Shown piece after piece: positions 33,201 to 42,768 of a stretch of DNA of 64,000 bases; the stretch's first letter is position 1; each line of letters opens with the position of its first letter. The translations under genes were made by a program, and so were the position numbers. This stretch comes from Jiella mangrovi (lineage in GTDB: Bacteria; Pseudomonadota; Alphaproteobacteria; Rhizobiales; Rhizobiaceae), in assembly GCF_017815135.1 (NCBI RefSeq), contig NZ_JAGJCF010000004.1:124001-188000 (forward strand), given 5' to 3'. Below the pieces are notes generated by a model, which ran no database searches, had not been told where the DNA came from, and was given only the letters and a program-made list of their open reading frames with translations.

Positions 33201-33598
33201 TCTCTTCGACGCCGGTGAAGCGGCGGCCGCGCGCGTCATTCCGGCGCGCTTGCGGGGGGGGGGGGGCGAAATGGCTGCTTGCGAGCATCCCCCCGCGGCG
33301 ATCGGCATCATCCAGGCCAAGCTCGAGAGCTCTCGCGCGTTCATCGACCGCTTTCGCTGCCGCGGCTGAGATGCCGCCGTTTCGCAAGATACAGCAGACG
33401 CGCTCTGGTCCGTTTCTAGGCGGACCTGACGCCCGCCGGCTCGTGTGATCCATGAAAAAAGCCCTTAGAATCAGATGCTTGAATCTGTCTTGCCGGTTTT
33501 TTGCACAAGAAAGTTGCCATCGATGAAATTGATGTTAACGTAACCGTAATGAATGGATTGCCAGCGGCTTCGGCCCTGATGTGACGGACGGGTGACAT
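33201..33598. other. Gene-free stretch with a 13-G run
   Basis: No supported gene. An uninterrupted run of 13 G lies at 33254-33266. Near the right end AT-rich bases (33505-33560) probably hold the promoter of the universal stress gene. Confidence 0.55.
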
Positions 33599-34030
33599 AT
33601 GGCCAGCGAGATTTTCGTCGTCGCCTATGACGGGGCCGACCGGGGTGTCGTCGATTATGCGGCAAAGCGTGCCAAGGCGAGCGGCGCTGCGATCTGCCTC
33701 GTTCACGTGCTGCAATGGTCGCCTTACAGCTTCCTGACGCCCGAGGAGCTGGAGGAGCGCAAGATGCGCCGGCGCCAGGAGCTCGATCGGGCGAGCGGCG
33801 CCCTCGTCGATCCGCTCGTCGCCGAACTGAAGGGCGCCGGCCTCGAAGTCGAAAGCGAGATCCGCTTCGGCTCGCCCACCGCGGTCATTCTCGACGTCGC
33901 CGGCGACAAGGGCGCCTGCCAGATCTTCGTCGGCCGTTCCGGCAAATCCGGCCTCGAAAACAAGATCTTTGGCAGCGTGACCCTCGGTCTCGCCCAGGCC
34001 GCGACCATCCCGACGGTCATCGTCCCGTGA
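33599..34030 (+). CDS. Universal stress protein UspA family
   Basis: A 143-aa single-domain UspA protein: FVVAYDGADRGVVDYAAKRAK, ICLVHVLQW, and near the end FVGRSGKSGLENKIFGSVT with the G-x2-G-x9-G-S nucleotide-binding pattern, so the ATP-binding form. Alone on its strand, followed by the AGCS transporter after 70 bp. Confidence 0.9.
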   Translation: MASEIFVVAYDGADRGVVDYAAKRAKASGAAICLVHVLQWSPYSFLTPEELEERKMRRRQELDRASGALVDPLVAELKGAGLEVESEIRFGSPTAVILDVAGDKGACQIFVGRSGKSGLENKIFGSVTLGLAQAATIPTVIVP

Positions 34031-34100
34031 TCGGGCGCAGAACGAGGGCTGCAAGTTTCGATTCTGAGTTCCGTATCGTCCCGCATTGAGGAATCTGTCC

Positions 34101-35723
34101 ATGCGTGTATTCGGCCGACTGTTCTCTTTCCTGATCCTCATGCTGGCCCTTGCCGGGCCGGCTCTCGCCCAGGAAGCGGAAGAGGGGGGCGGCAATACGG
34201 CGTCGATCGATGCCTGGATGAACAGTGTCGTCGGGCCGGTGACCTCTCCCTTCGTCAGTTTCATCTTCGCTTCGATCCCGGGCACCGAACTGCCCTGGAT
34301 CGTGCTCTGGCTGATTACGGCGGCGGCGATCTTCACGGTCTATTTCGGCTTCGTTCAGTTTCGCATGGTGCCCCATGCGATCCAGCTGGTGCGCGGGCGC
34401 TACACCTCGCCCGACGCCGCCGGTGAGGTCACCCATTTTCAGGCGCTGGCGACGGCGGTCTCGGGCACGGTCGGGCTCGGCAACATCGCCGGCGTCGCCG
34501 TCGCGGTGTCTGTCGGCGGTCCGGGCGCCACCTTCTGGATGATCCTGTCCGGCCTTCTCGGCATGGCCTCGAAATTCACCGAATGTACCCTCGGCGTGAA
34601 ATATCGCACCGAATATCCCGACGGTCGCGTCTCGGGCGGGCCGATGCACTATCTGAAGAAGGGCATGGCCGAGATCGGCCACACCACCTTCGGCAAGGTT
34701 CTGGCCGTGTGTTTCGCGGTGTGCTGCGTTCTCGCCTCCTGGGGCGGCGGCAATATGTTCCAGGCCAACCAGGCCCATTCCCAGCTCGTCGTCATCACCG
34801 GCGGCGATGCGAGCTTCCTCGCCGATCGCGGCTGGATCACCGGCCTCGTCATGGCGGTCGTCGTCTTCCTCGTCATCGTCGGCGGCATCAAGTCGATCGC
34901 AAGGGTGACCGAAAAGCTGGTGCCCTTCATGGGCATCCTTTATCTCGCCGCGGCGCTGATCGTCATCTTCGCCAATATCGACCAGATCGGCGCGGCATTC
35001 GCGGAAATCTTCGAGGGCGCCTTCACAGGGCTCGGCGTCGCCGGCGGTCTGATCGGCGCGCTGATCCAGGGCCTGAGGCGCGCGACCTTCTCCAACGAGG
35101 CCGGCATCGGCTCGGCGGCCATCGCCCACTCGGCTGTGCAGACCAAGCATCCGGTGACGGAGGGCTTCGTCTCGATGCTGGAGCCCTTCATCGACACGGT
35201 CATCATCTGCACCGCGACGGCTCTCGTCATCACCATCTCCGGTGTCCTGCAGCAGGATCCGGCGACCGGGCTCTATGTCTGGGACGAAGCGGCCGGTCAG
35301 ATCGCCACCACCAACAATCTGTCGGGCGTCGAGCTGACCTCCGCGGCCTTCGGAACGAGGATCACATGGTTCCCCTATGTGCTCGCTCTCGCGGTGGTTC
35401 TCTTCGCCTTTTCGACGATGATCTCCTGGTCCTATTACGGCGTGAAGGCCTGGTGCTTCCTCTTCGGCGACAACTACACCTCCGAGCTGATCTACAAGCT
35501 GCTTTTCTGCCTGTTCGTCGTTCTCGGAGCGGCCGTCAGCCTCGGCGCGGTGCTCGACTTCTCCGACGCCTCGCTGTTCGCCATGGGCATCTTCAACATC
35601 ATCGGCCTGTATTTCCTGGCACCGATCGTGAAGCGGGAGATGACCAGCTACATCGCGAAGCTGCGCGGTGGCGAGATCCCGAAATTTCCCAAAGGCGCAG
35701 GCGCGACCAGCCCGGCGGAGTGA
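34101..35723 (+). CDS. Sodium:alanine/glycine symporter (AGCS family)
   Basis: Na+-driven uptake of small amino acids. The 540-aa protein has about 10-11 membrane segments and AGCS marks: TAVSGTVGLGNIAGVAVAVS, MASKFTECTLGVKYR, GPMHYLKKGMAEIG, RRATFSNEAGIGSAAIAHSA and TMISWSYYGVKAWCFLFG. Unusually it begins with a secretion-type segment (FLILMLALAGPALAQ, residues about 9-23) and an acidic Gly-rich link (EAEEGGGNTAS) before the transporter core. ATG 34101 is preferred to the TTG at 34086. Confidence 0.93.
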   Translation: MRVFGRLFSFLILMLALAGPALAQEAEEGGGNTASIDAWMNSVVGPVTSPFVSFIFASIPGTELPWIVLWLITAAAIFTVYFGFVQFRMVPHAIQLVRGRYTSPDAAGEVTHFQALATAVSGTVGLGNIAGVAVAVSVGGPGATFWMILSGLLGMASKFTECTLGVKYRTEYPDGRVSGGPMHYLKKGMAEIGHTTFGKVLAVCFAVCCVLASWGGGNMFQANQAHSQLVVITGGDASFLADRGWITGLVMAVVVFLVIVGGIKSIARVTEKLVPFMGILYLAAALIVIFANIDQIGAAFAEIFEGAFTGLGVAGGLIGALIQGLRRATFSNEAGIGSAAIAHSAVQTKHPVTEGFVSMLEPFIDTVIICTATALVITISGVLQQDPATGLYVWDEAAGQIATTNNLSGVELTSAAFGTRITWFPYVLALAVVLFAFSTMISWSYYGVKAWCFLFGDNYTSELIYKLLFCLFVVLGAAVSLGAVLDFSDASLFAMGIFNIIGLYFLAPIVKREMTSYIAKLRGGEIPKFPKGAGATSPAE

Positions 35724-35792
35724 TACGGCGGGCGGTTGCAGGCCGGCAAGGTTGCGCGGCCGCCGCTTTCTTTCAGGCTCGTCTTCTCTCTG

Positions 35793-36362
35793 TCAGGAGC
35801 CGTAATAACCGAGCGACGGCTCGAGGCGTTCGAAGGTATCGTCCATCGCTTCGGCCGGAAAGAAGGGCAGGCCGATATGCCCGTAGACGATCGACAGCTG
35901 CCCCTCGGCGGTCTCCTCGTCCGATTTCAGCCGATGGGCGAGATAGAGAGCCGACGCCAGTCCCGAGCGGTCGGAGCCCGACATGCAATGGATGAGAACG
36001 GGTTTGGGCGCCGCGTCGATGGCCGCGTAGAAGGCGGTGACCTGCTTGTCGCTGAGGGGCTTGCTGGCGGACCAGCCGAGATCGATCAGTTCGATGCCGT
36101 TCCGCTCCGCGATCTGCTCCTCGCCTCTCCACCATGCATGGTCCGGATGGCGCCCGCGAAGATTGATGATCGTCCGAATCCCCCTCTCGTCGACGAGCGC
36201 TTGCAGGGCTGCCGGGGAGAGGGTTCCCGAGCGGTAGAGTTCGCCGGCTATGACCGTATGGACGTTGCCGGTGACATGCTCGAGGCCGAGATAGGCCGCG
36301 CCGAAAACCAGCCCGCCGCTCAAGGTCAGGACGATCCGCCGGACGGATCTGGTCAGTCTCAC
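35793..36362 (-). CDS. Membrane-anchored dual-specificity/tyrosine phosphatase
   Basis: A 189-aa protein with one N-terminal membrane helix (IVLTLSGGLVFGAAYLGL, residues about 10-27) and a cysteine phosphatase domain: LYRSGTLSPAALQALVDERG, TIINLRG, and the HCX5R loop as HCMSGSDRSG (Cys about 128). A conserved Asp-containing loop precedes it. It should face the periplasm or the membrane surface. Substrate unknown; related small phosphatases act on phosphotyrosine or phosphoinositide-like groups. Confidence 0.88.
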   Translation of the reverse strand: MRLTRSVRRIVLTLSGGLVFGAAYLGLEHVTGNVHTVIAGELYRSGTLSPAALQALVDERGIRTIINLRGRHPDHAWWRGEEQIAERNGIELIDLGWSASKPLSDKQVTAFYAAIDAAPKPVLIHCMSGSDRSGLASALYLAHRLKSDEETAEGQLSIVYGHIGLPFFPAEAMDDTFERLEPSLGYYGS

Positions 36363-36422
36363 GCTTGCTTCCCGCGATTGCCGTGCTTCCGTCTCGAGAG
36401 ACCCCGAACCAACTGACGGCGG

Positions 36423-36518
36423 TTAGAGCGCCGTGCGTCTGAATGGACGCACGCAGGACGGTCTAAACCTTTGAATTGAGACATCTTTCTTTCCAAAAAT
36501 CGAGTTCGATCTTTGCCG
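36423..36518. repeat. Degenerate copy of a dispersed palindromic mosaic element
   Basis: Arms CGTGCGTC and GACGCACG (36432-36439, 36446-36453) are bracketed by TTAGA and TCTAA, then TTTGAATTGAGACATC and a second stem-like part CCAAAAATCGAGTTCGATCT (36493-36512). The second part matches the hairpins at 18067 and 55135. The layout is that of rhizobial intergenic mosaic repeats. Confidence 0.65.
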
Positions 36519-36570
36519 ATGCTGTCAGAATCGAACGCCGATATTGCGGCAATTCTCCGGCTGAGTGCGC

Positions 36571-37155
36571 TCAGGCGCCCGCCTGCCACTCTTTCACCGC
36601 CTCGATCGGCCAGAGCAGCATCAGGACGTTGAGCGTCAGGTTGTCGCGGATGATTGCGCCGACGACGATTTCGAGGGTGATGGCGATCACGATCGTCAGC
36701 CAGACCGGCAGCCTGCCCGCCAGCCAGAAACCGAGCGCCATGAAGCCGATGTCCGACAGCGAATTGAGGATCGAATCGCCGGCATAATCGAGCGAGATCG
36801 TCGTCTCGCGGTAGTGGTTGATCACGGCGTCCGTGTTCTCGACGATCTCCCAGGCGCATTCGACGAGAAGGGCGAGGATCAGCCGGGGCGCGAAGCCGTA
36901 GCGGCGCATGATCAGCCAGGTTCCGCCGAAAAACAGAAAGCCGTGGATGAGATGGGACGCGGAGTACCAGTCCGACAGGTGCTGGGAGTTTTCCGGGCTG
37001 TTGACGACGCCCCACCACAGCCTGACCTCGCCGCAGGGGCAGATCGGATTGCGCCCCATGGCAAAGAGGATCGCCGCCGTTGCGGCGACGATGGCAAGGC
37101 CGATCAGGGTGTAGCGCAGACGGCGTGACCTGGTGGCGGAGGAGGATTGCGGCAC
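36571..37155 (-). CDS. DUF2585 (UPF0314) membrane protein
   Basis: A 194-aa membrane protein with four to five hydrophobic segments: YTLIGLAIVAATAAILFAMG, LIHGFLFFGGTWLIM, SDIGFMALGFWLAGRLPVWL and LTIVIAITLEIVVGAII. GRNPICPCGEVRLWWG and WYSASHLIHGF, and EIVENTDAVINHYRETTIS, are DUF2585 family marks. A GTG start at 37155 is chosen because the protein then fits the family length (190-200 aa); the frame remains open to 37248. Function unknown. Confidence 0.88.
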   Translation of the reverse strand: MPQSSSATRSRRLRYTLIGLAIVAATAAILFAMGRNPICPCGEVRLWWGVVNSPENSQHLSDWYSASHLIHGFLFFGGTWLIMRRYGFAPRLILALLVECAWEIVENTDAVINHYRETTISLDYAGDSILNSLSDIGFMALGFWLAGRLPVWLTIVIAITLEIVVGAIIRDNLTLNVLMLLWPIEAVKEWQAGA

Positions 37156-37296
37156 GAAACGCTCCAGACAAGCGAAGGCCCGCCAGAGGGCGGGCCACCT
37201 GAATGATCGCTTATCGCGGTTCGGCACGCCGGGCAAACAGGGCGTCAAATCCGCTCTCAGTCAGCGGTGCGGTCGCACCGCCGCACCTTCGCCGGC

Positions 37297-38895
37297 TCAG
37301 TCCGCGGCGGTGATGCGGCCGTCGGTGTAGGGCTCGTAGGGAATGTTGTCCTTGGCGAGATATTCGGACACCACCTCGTCGAGCGCCGGGCCGAAGTCGT
37401 AGGCATCCGTCCCCTTCTCGGCGAAGACCGTATAGCCGTCGCCGCCCGAGCGCATGTAGTTGTTCGAGACGACGAGATAGGTCGCGTCCGGGTCGAGCGG
37501 AACCGTTTCATCGCCCTGTTCGACCATCACCTCCTTGATACGCTCCCCCGGCTTGGCGGATTTCGACCAGGTGAACTGCAGACCGGCGACCTGCGGAAAC
37601 CGGCCGGCGCCTTCCTCGACCTGCGAAACGCCGTTTTCGAGCGCGGCCTTGAGGTCCGAACCCTTCAGCTTGAAGGTCGCAAGCGTGTTCTGGAATGGCA
37701 GGACGGTAAGCACCTCGCCCATGGTGACGGGGCCCTTGTCGATCGAGGCCCTGAGCCCGCCACCATTGGTGATGGCGATCTCGACGCCCTGGTCCTTGAC
37801 GCGGTCCAGCATCGCATCGGCGACGAGGTCGCCCATCTCACATTCGCCGGCGCGGCAGGTGTCGCGCGATCCGTCGATCGGGGCGGTCGTCTCGGCGACG
37901 ACCTTCTTGCGGATTTCATCCAGCGGCTTGGCGAGTTCGGCGACGCGCTCCTTGAGCTTGGTGTCCTCGGCGATCTTGCCGTCGAGAATGAGCGGCTGGC
38001 CGGACGCCGCCGTGACGACGCCGTCGTCATCGAAGGTGACGCTGAGTTCGCCGAGATACTTGCCGTAGGCATAGGCCTGGACGATCGGCACGTCGTGGCC
38101 GTCGGGGCCCTTCACCATGGTCGGGTAGGGGCCTTCGGCCTTGTCGTCGGTGTTGGACAGGAGCGAATGGCTGTGTCCGCCGACGATGACGTCGATCCCC
38201 GGCACTTCGGCGGCGATGCGCTGATCTTCCTTGTAGCCGGAATGGCTGAGGAGGATGATCTTGTCGACGCCCGCATCGGTCAGCTTCTTGACCTCGCGTT
38301 TCAGGGCCTCGGTCGGGTCCGAGAAGGTGATGGCCTTGCCGGGGCTCGACAGCTCGCCGGTGTCGGCAGGAGCGACGCCGAGGAGGCCGATCTTCTCGCC
38401 CTTCTTCTCGATGATGGTCGAGGGTTTGACGACGTCGGCAAGTTCGGGGTCTTTCGAGACGTCGGCATTGGCAAGAAGCACCGGGAAGTCGACGGCCTTG
38501 ATGAAGGCGGTGAGGACCTCCGGCCCGTCGTCGAATTCGTGGTTGCCGACGGTCATCGCCTCATAGCCGAGGTCGTTCATCAACTCCGCGGCCGCCTTGC
38601 CCTTGTACTCGGTATAGAAAAGCGTGCCCTGGAACTGGTCGCCGCCATCGACGAGGATGGGGTTTTCAGCCGCTGATTTGGCTTCGCGAAGAGCCGTCAG
38701 GAGCCGCGCCGAGCCGCCAAAGCACTTGTCTTCCTTGATATCGTCGCCTTCGCAGGTCGAGTCGTATTTGTTGATGGGCTCGACCCGGCTGTGGAAGTCG
38801 TTGGTGTGGAGAATCGTCAGCGTGTAGTCGGCGAAGGCGGGGCTTGCCGAAACCGACATGAGCATTCCTGCCGAAAGGATCTTGCGCAGCTTCAT
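37297..38895 (-). CDS. Periplasmic 5'-nucleotidase (UshA-like metallophosphatase)
   Basis: Hydrolyses extracellular nucleotides for phosphate or nucleoside use. The 532-aa protein has a Sec leader (LSAGMLMSVSASPAFA), a calcineurin-type metal domain with HTNDFHS, DGGDQFQGT, VGNHEFDDG, LLSHSG and VIVGGHSHSLL, and a C-terminal substrate domain with AITNGGGLRASIDKG and YLVVSNNYMRSGGDGY. Two Cys pairs near residues 48-59 and 350-356 may form disulfides. It lies alone after the DUF2585 gene. Confidence 0.93.
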   Translation of the reverse strand: MKLRKILSAGMLMSVSASPAFADYTLTILHTNDFHSRVEPINKYDSTCEGDDIKEDKCFGGSARLLTALREAKSAAENPILVDGGDQFQGTLFYTEYKGKAAAELMNDLGYEAMTVGNHEFDDGPEVLTAFIKAVDFPVLLANADVSKDPELADVVKPSTIIEKKGEKIGLLGVAPADTGELSSPGKAITFSDPTEALKREVKKLTDAGVDKIILLSHSGYKEDQRIAAEVPGIDVIVGGHSHSLLSNTDDKAEGPYPTMVKGPDGHDVPIVQAYAYGKYLGELSVTFDDDGVVTAASGQPLILDGKIAEDTKLKERVAELAKPLDEIRKKVVAETTAPIDGSRDTCRAGECEMGDLVADAMLDRVKDQGVEIAITNGGGLRASIDKGPVTMGEVLTVLPFQNTLATFKLKGSDLKAALENGVSQVEEGAGRFPQVAGLQFTWSKSAKPGERIKEVMVEQGDETVPLDPDATYLVVSNNYMRSGGDGYTVFAEKGTDAYDFGPALDEVVSEYLAKDNIPYEPYTDGRITAAD

Positions 38896-39410
38896 CGTGA
38901 CCCGTTTCCCTCAATGATTGCCTGACAGCCAAAGTAGCAAAGGCGCCGGCGCGAGGCCATCGCGCATTTCCGTGATTTCAACGGTTTCTGCGGCTTTGCA
39001 GTCGTCTCCGGTCATCAGCTCCGTGAACGGTCAAGTGTCATGCCGCTCGCCGAGGGATGGTCGCCCGCCCGCATGTCGTTGTCTCGCTGGGAGCTGGCTC
39101 TGGCGATCGACATCGACAGGGCATCGGCGCGGTCTTTAGGGGCAAAGGACGAGGGTGCAGGCCAGGACGAGATCGCTCGTCGCGGGTTCGTCGGTGGTGC
39201 GGGCATCGCGGAGAACTCTGGTCGAAAGCAGCGGCCCGTGCGTCCGGCGACGGCTGCCGCGTCGTCCGGGGCAGGCCTTTTCTCACGGCGCCGATGCCAT
39301 TATCGCTCTTTTCCGATGTCGCCGCGCCCTATCTCCAGCCAGCAGCCGTTGGTTCGGCGATTCCTGCCTGCGTCAGACGACGCGTCATCAAAAAGAGAGA
39401 TCGAGGCTCA
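38896..39410. other. Gene-free stretch before betA
   Basis: 515 bp with open frames on both strands but no recognisable protein, RNA or strong hairpin. No betI repressor gene or typical inverted operator was seen. Confidence 0.45.
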
Positions 39411-41099
39411 ATGAAGACCATCGACGAAGCCGACTATGTCATCGTTGGCTCCGGATCCGCCGGTTCAGCTCTCGCTTACCGCCTGTCGCAGAATGGCCGC
39501 TACGAGGTCCTCGTCATCGAGGCTGGCGGAACGGATGCGGGCCCGTTTATCCAGATGCCCGGCGCGCTCTCCTTCCCGATGAACATGCGCCGCTATGACT
39601 GGGGCTATGTCGCCGAACCGGAAAAGACGCTTGCCGGCCGCCGCCTCGTCACGCCGCGCGGGCGGGTGATCGGCGGTTCCTCCTCGATCAACGGCATGGT
39701 GTATGTGCGTGGTCACGCGCTCGACTACGAACACTGGGCGTCGAGCGGCGCTGCCGGTTGGGCCTATGCGGACGTCCTTCCCTATTTCAAACGCATGGAG
39801 AATTTCCATGGCGGCGCGGGACGCGGTGTCGATCCCGCTTGGCGGGGCACCGCCGGGCCGCTGCACGTCAAGAATGGCGACATGGAGAACCCGCTCTACG
39901 AGGCCTTCATCGACGCGGGGCGGCAGGCCGGCTATCCGGTCACCGACGACTACAATGGCGAACGCCAGGAGGGCTTCGGCCCGATGCAGCAGACCATCTG
40001 GCAGGGTCGCCGCTGGTCCGCCGCCAATGCCTATCTTCGCGATGCGCTGAAGCGCGACAATTGCCGGCTGCTTCATGGCCAGGCGCTGCGCGTTGCGATC
40101 GACCCGCGCAGCAGCCGCGCCACCGGCGTCGTCCTCGGCTCCTCCAGGCGCGTCTCGGGGGTGGTGAAGGCACGGCGCGAGGTGGTGCTGGCCGCCGGCT
40201 CGATCAACTCGCCGCTTCTGCTCATGCATTCGGGCATCGGCGATCCGGCCGAGCTTTCCCGTCACGGCATTGCCGTCACGTCGCCGCGCAGGGGCGTCGG
40301 CAGAAACCTGCAGGATCATCTGGAGCTCTACATCCAGGAAACCTGCCTCCAGCCCATCACGCTCAACGGCTATCTCGATCTGTTCTCGAAGGGGCGCGTC
40401 GGCCTCGAATGGATGATGCTGCACACCGGTTACGGCGCCACCAACCATTTCGAGGCGGCGGCCTTCATTCGCTCCGACGCCGGCATCGAATATCCCGACA
40501 TCCAGTACCACTTCCTGCCGGGCGCCATTCGCTACGACGGCAAGGCGGCGGCGCCGGGCCATGGCTACCAGTCCCATGTCGGGCCGATGCGCTCGAAATC
40601 GCGCGGCGAGATCAGGCTGAAGAGTTCGAGTCCGACGGAGCCGCCCTCGATCCGCTTCAACTACATGTCCCATCCCGACGACTGGACCGAATTCCGCAAG
40701 GCGATCCGTCTGACCCGCGAGATCTACGCCCAGGACGCCTTCGAGCCCTATCGCGGCCCGGAAATCCAGCCGGGTGCCGAGGCGAAGACCGACGAGGATC
40801 TCGACCGCTTCGTTTCCGAACATGCCGAGAGCGCCTATCACCCCTGCGGTACCGCGCGGCTTGGCGACAGGGACGACGAGATGGCGGTGGTCGATCCCGA
40901 CTGCCGGGTCATCGGCGTCGAGAACCTGCGCCTCGCGGATTCCTCGATCTTTCCGCGCATCACCAACGGCAATCTCAACGGCCCCTCGATCATGGTCGGC
41001 GAGAAGGCCGCCGATCATATTCTCGGCGAGGGGATGCTGGCGCCGGAGCCTTCGAACAAGCCCTGGATCAACCCGGACTGGCAGACGAAACAGCGCTGA
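39411..41099 (+). CDS. betA: Choline dehydrogenase (GMC oxidoreductase)
   Basis: Oxidises choline to betaine aldehyde, a step to the osmoprotectant glycine betaine. The 562-aa protein has the FAD fold [20 protein letters not shown] signature 1 [20 protein letters not shown], signature 2 [17 protein letters not shown], and catalytic His in [14 protein letters not shown]; the end [19 protein letters not shown] is conserved. These match BetA closely. It is not in a betIBA cluster; the stop overlaps the nth start (TGATG). ATG 39411 is preceded by GAGAGATCGAGG. Confidence 0.9.
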   Translation: MKTIDEADYVIVGSGSAGSALAYRLSQNGRYEVLVIEAGGTDAGPFIQMPGALSFPMNMRRYDWGYVAEPEKTLAGRRLVTPRGRVIGGSSSINGMVYVRGHALDYEHWASSGAAGWAYADVLPYFKRMENFHGGAGRGVDPAWRGTAGPLHVKNGDMENPLYEAFIDAGRQAGYPVTDDYNGERQEGFGPMQQTIWQGRRWSAANAYLRDALKRDNCRLLHGQALRVAIDPRSSRATGVVLGSSRRVSGVVKARREVVLAAGSINSPLLLMHSGIGDPAELSRHGIAVTSPRRGVGRNLQDHLELYIQETCLQPITLNGYLDLFSKGRVGLEWMMLHTGYGATNHFEAAAFIRSDAGIEYPDIQYHFLPGAIRYDGKAAAPGHGYQSHVGPMRSKSRGEIRLKSSSPTEPPSIRFNYMSHPDDWTEFRKAIRLTREIYAQDAFEPYRGPEIQPGAEAKTDEDLDRFVSEHAESAYHPCGTARLGDRDDEMAVVDPDCRVIGVENLRLADSSIFPRITNGNLNGPSIMVGEKAADHILGEGMLAPEPSNKPWINPDWQTKQR

Positions 41100-41779
41100 T
41101 GGCTGAAGGGGCGGCGGCTGGTTCGAAGCGAGTCCTGTCGGCGCAGGAGACCGAAACGGTCTTCCGCCGGCTCTCGCAGCACATGCCCGGCCGCACGCCC
41201 ACCGCCAAGGGGCCGAAGGATCAGCCCGATCCGTTCCGGTCCGTCATCTCGTGCCTGCTTTCCGCCCAAAGCCGCGACGTCAACACGGCTGCGGCGACGA
41301 AAGCCCTGTTCGAGCTGGCGACGACGCCGGAAGGGATGCGTGAGCTGTCGCAGGAGACGATTGCGGCAGCGATCAAACCCTGCGGGCTCTACAACATGAA
41401 GGCCCGCAATATCGAAAGGCTCTGCCGATTCCTGATCGAGGAACTGGATGGCACGGTTCCCGCGACGCGGGAGGGGTTGATGCAGCTTCCCGGCATCGGC
41501 CGCAAATGCGCCGACATCGTCCTGAGCTTCACCTTCGGAAAGGACGTCATCGCCGTCGATACCCATGTCCACCGTGCCGCCAACCGCATCGGCCTGACAG
41601 GCGCGAAGACGGCGGACGAAACCGCGCGGCAACTGGAAGCGGCCGCGCCGAAATGGGCCCTGCGCGACGGGCATTTCTGGCTGATACAGTTCGGAAAGGC
41701 GGTCTGCCTCTCGCGCCGGCCGAAATGCGACGCCTGTTTCCTGGCCGATATCTGCCGTTTCAACGCCGTCACGGATTGA
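41099..41779 (+). CDS. nth: Endonuclease III
   Basis: DNA glycosylase/AP lyase for oxidised pyrimidines. The 226-aa protein has the helix-hairpin-helix LMQLPGIGRKCADIVL with the catalytic Lys (RK), the catalytic Asp in VIAVDTHVHRAANRIGL, and the four iron-sulfur cysteines spaced C-x6-C-x2-C-x5-C at the end (CLSRRPKCDACFLADIC). The ATG overlaps the last base of betA's stop, so translation is coupled with it. The N-terminus is about 15 residues longer than in E. coli. Confidence 0.95.
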   Translation: MAEGAAAGSKRVLSAQETETVFRRLSQHMPGRTPTAKGPKDQPDPFRSVISCLLSAQSRDVNTAAATKALFELATTPEGMRELSQETIAAAIKPCGLYNMKARNIERLCRFLIEELDGTVPATREGLMQLPGIGRKCADIVLSFTFGKDVIAVDTHVHRAANRIGLTGAKTADETARQLEAAAPKWALRDGHFWLIQFGKAVCLSRRPKCDACFLADICRFNAVTD

Positions 41780-41870
41780 GCGCCGCCACGACGACGAAAA
41801 ACCGCCGACACCCGAAGAAAGGATGCCGGCGGCTGCGCGATTCCAGAACAGTGCCGCTATTAGGCTGCGA

Positions 41871-42218
41871 TCATGCCGCTAGCGGCAAGACGGCCTCGAT
41901 CTCCTGCGGCTCGAAGGGTTTGCTCACTTGTGGCACCATCTGCATCTCGCCGGGGATGCTCTCGGTCGTGGCCGAAACGAAGCAGAACGGAACCTCGGCG
42001 TCCATCAGCATCTGCGCCACCGGAAGCGACGTCGAGCCGTCGCGGCCCAGCTGGAGATCGAGCAGAGCGAAGTCGATGCGCCGGTCACCGTCCTTCATAT
42101 AGACCATCGCCTCTGCCAGCGTCGATGCGACGACGACGTCGTCGGCGAACCGCCCGCTCACGATCTCTTCCAGATCGACGGCAATGATCGGTTCGTCCTC
42201 GAGAATAAGAATCGTCAT
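41871..42218 (-). CDS. Single-domain response regulator
   Basis: A 115-aa receiver domain with no output domain: acidic pair LILEDEPIIAVD, phosphorylation Asp in FALLDLQLGRDG, switch Ser/Thr in CFVSATTES and Lys in QVSKPFEPQEI. All phosphorylation residues are present, so it likely relays or buffers phosphate from an unlinked kinase; in Hyphomicrobiales such proteins often serve HWE/HisKA_2 kinases. ATG 42218 is chosen. No kinase gene is adjacent. Two direct ACAATAT repeats lie upstream. Confidence 0.9.
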   Translation of the reverse strand: MTILILEDEPIIAVDLEEIVSGRFADDVVVASTLAEAMVYMKDGDRRIDFALLDLQLGRDGSTSLPVAQMLMDAEVPFCFVSATTESIPGEMQMVPQVSKPFEPQEIEAVLPLAA

Positions 42219-42768
42219 GATTTTGCCCTTCCTTGGCCAGAGGAATGAGCGGAGTCCGAATTGGTTGCGCTGGGGTGCCGAAATCAGAAACAATATGACG
42301 CGATTTTGACACAATATTCGCGAGGGCCGCCGGCCATCGCCTCGTTCGAGGTTCGACAGGCGACCGGGCGGGCATGGCCAGTCCGGGTCTCGACAAGAGG
42401 CTCCAAGACGAAGACTGGAGCTTGCGCCCCCGCGCATGCGAGCCGCCAGATTCGAAGGTCGGGCGTGCTGGTCGTTTCCTTGCGGGGCGTCGGCCGAAAC
42501 CTTGCGTCAGGCCCGTCTCGAGATTCCGACAATTTCATCTTGGCCGCTGTTTCGATCAAACAATTCTGCTTGCAATGCAGCGACACGTTGCCATGGGGCA
42601 AGCTTCGGCACTGGACAAGCCCCGGCCTTCCCGCTTAGAACCGCTGCAATCATCGCGGCGGGGGGCGTGGTTGTTCGTCTTATGGCCATTCGCATGTCGC
42701 GGCGACACTGATCTCGTCAGTCGGCTGGCCGTCCGTTCCGGTCCAGCATCCAGGGAGTTGCAGCGACC
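42219..42768. other. Divergent control region of the response regulator and petABC
   Basis: 550 bp without a supported gene. An AT-rich part (42285-42325) near the response regulator holds the direct repeats listed next. The half near petA shows no clear promoter by eye. Confidence 0.5.
42290..42317. promoter_or_regulatory. Direct repeats ACAATAT before the response regulator
   Basis: ACAATAT occurs at 42290-42296 and 42311-42317, exactly 21 bp (two helix turns) apart; the following bases (GACGCG and TCGCG) are also alike. They lie 72-99 bp upstream of the ATG, where a tandem-binding activator such as a response regulator could sit. Confidence 0.35.

Noticed and set aside
33115-33369. 84-codon frame across the G run
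   Set aside because: Overlaps the end of the ROK regulator in another frame and contains poly-Gly from the homopolymer; no domain.
39040-39414. 124-codon frame before betA
   Set aside because: No motif, mixed composition, and the end overlaps the betA ribosome site; treated as intergenic.
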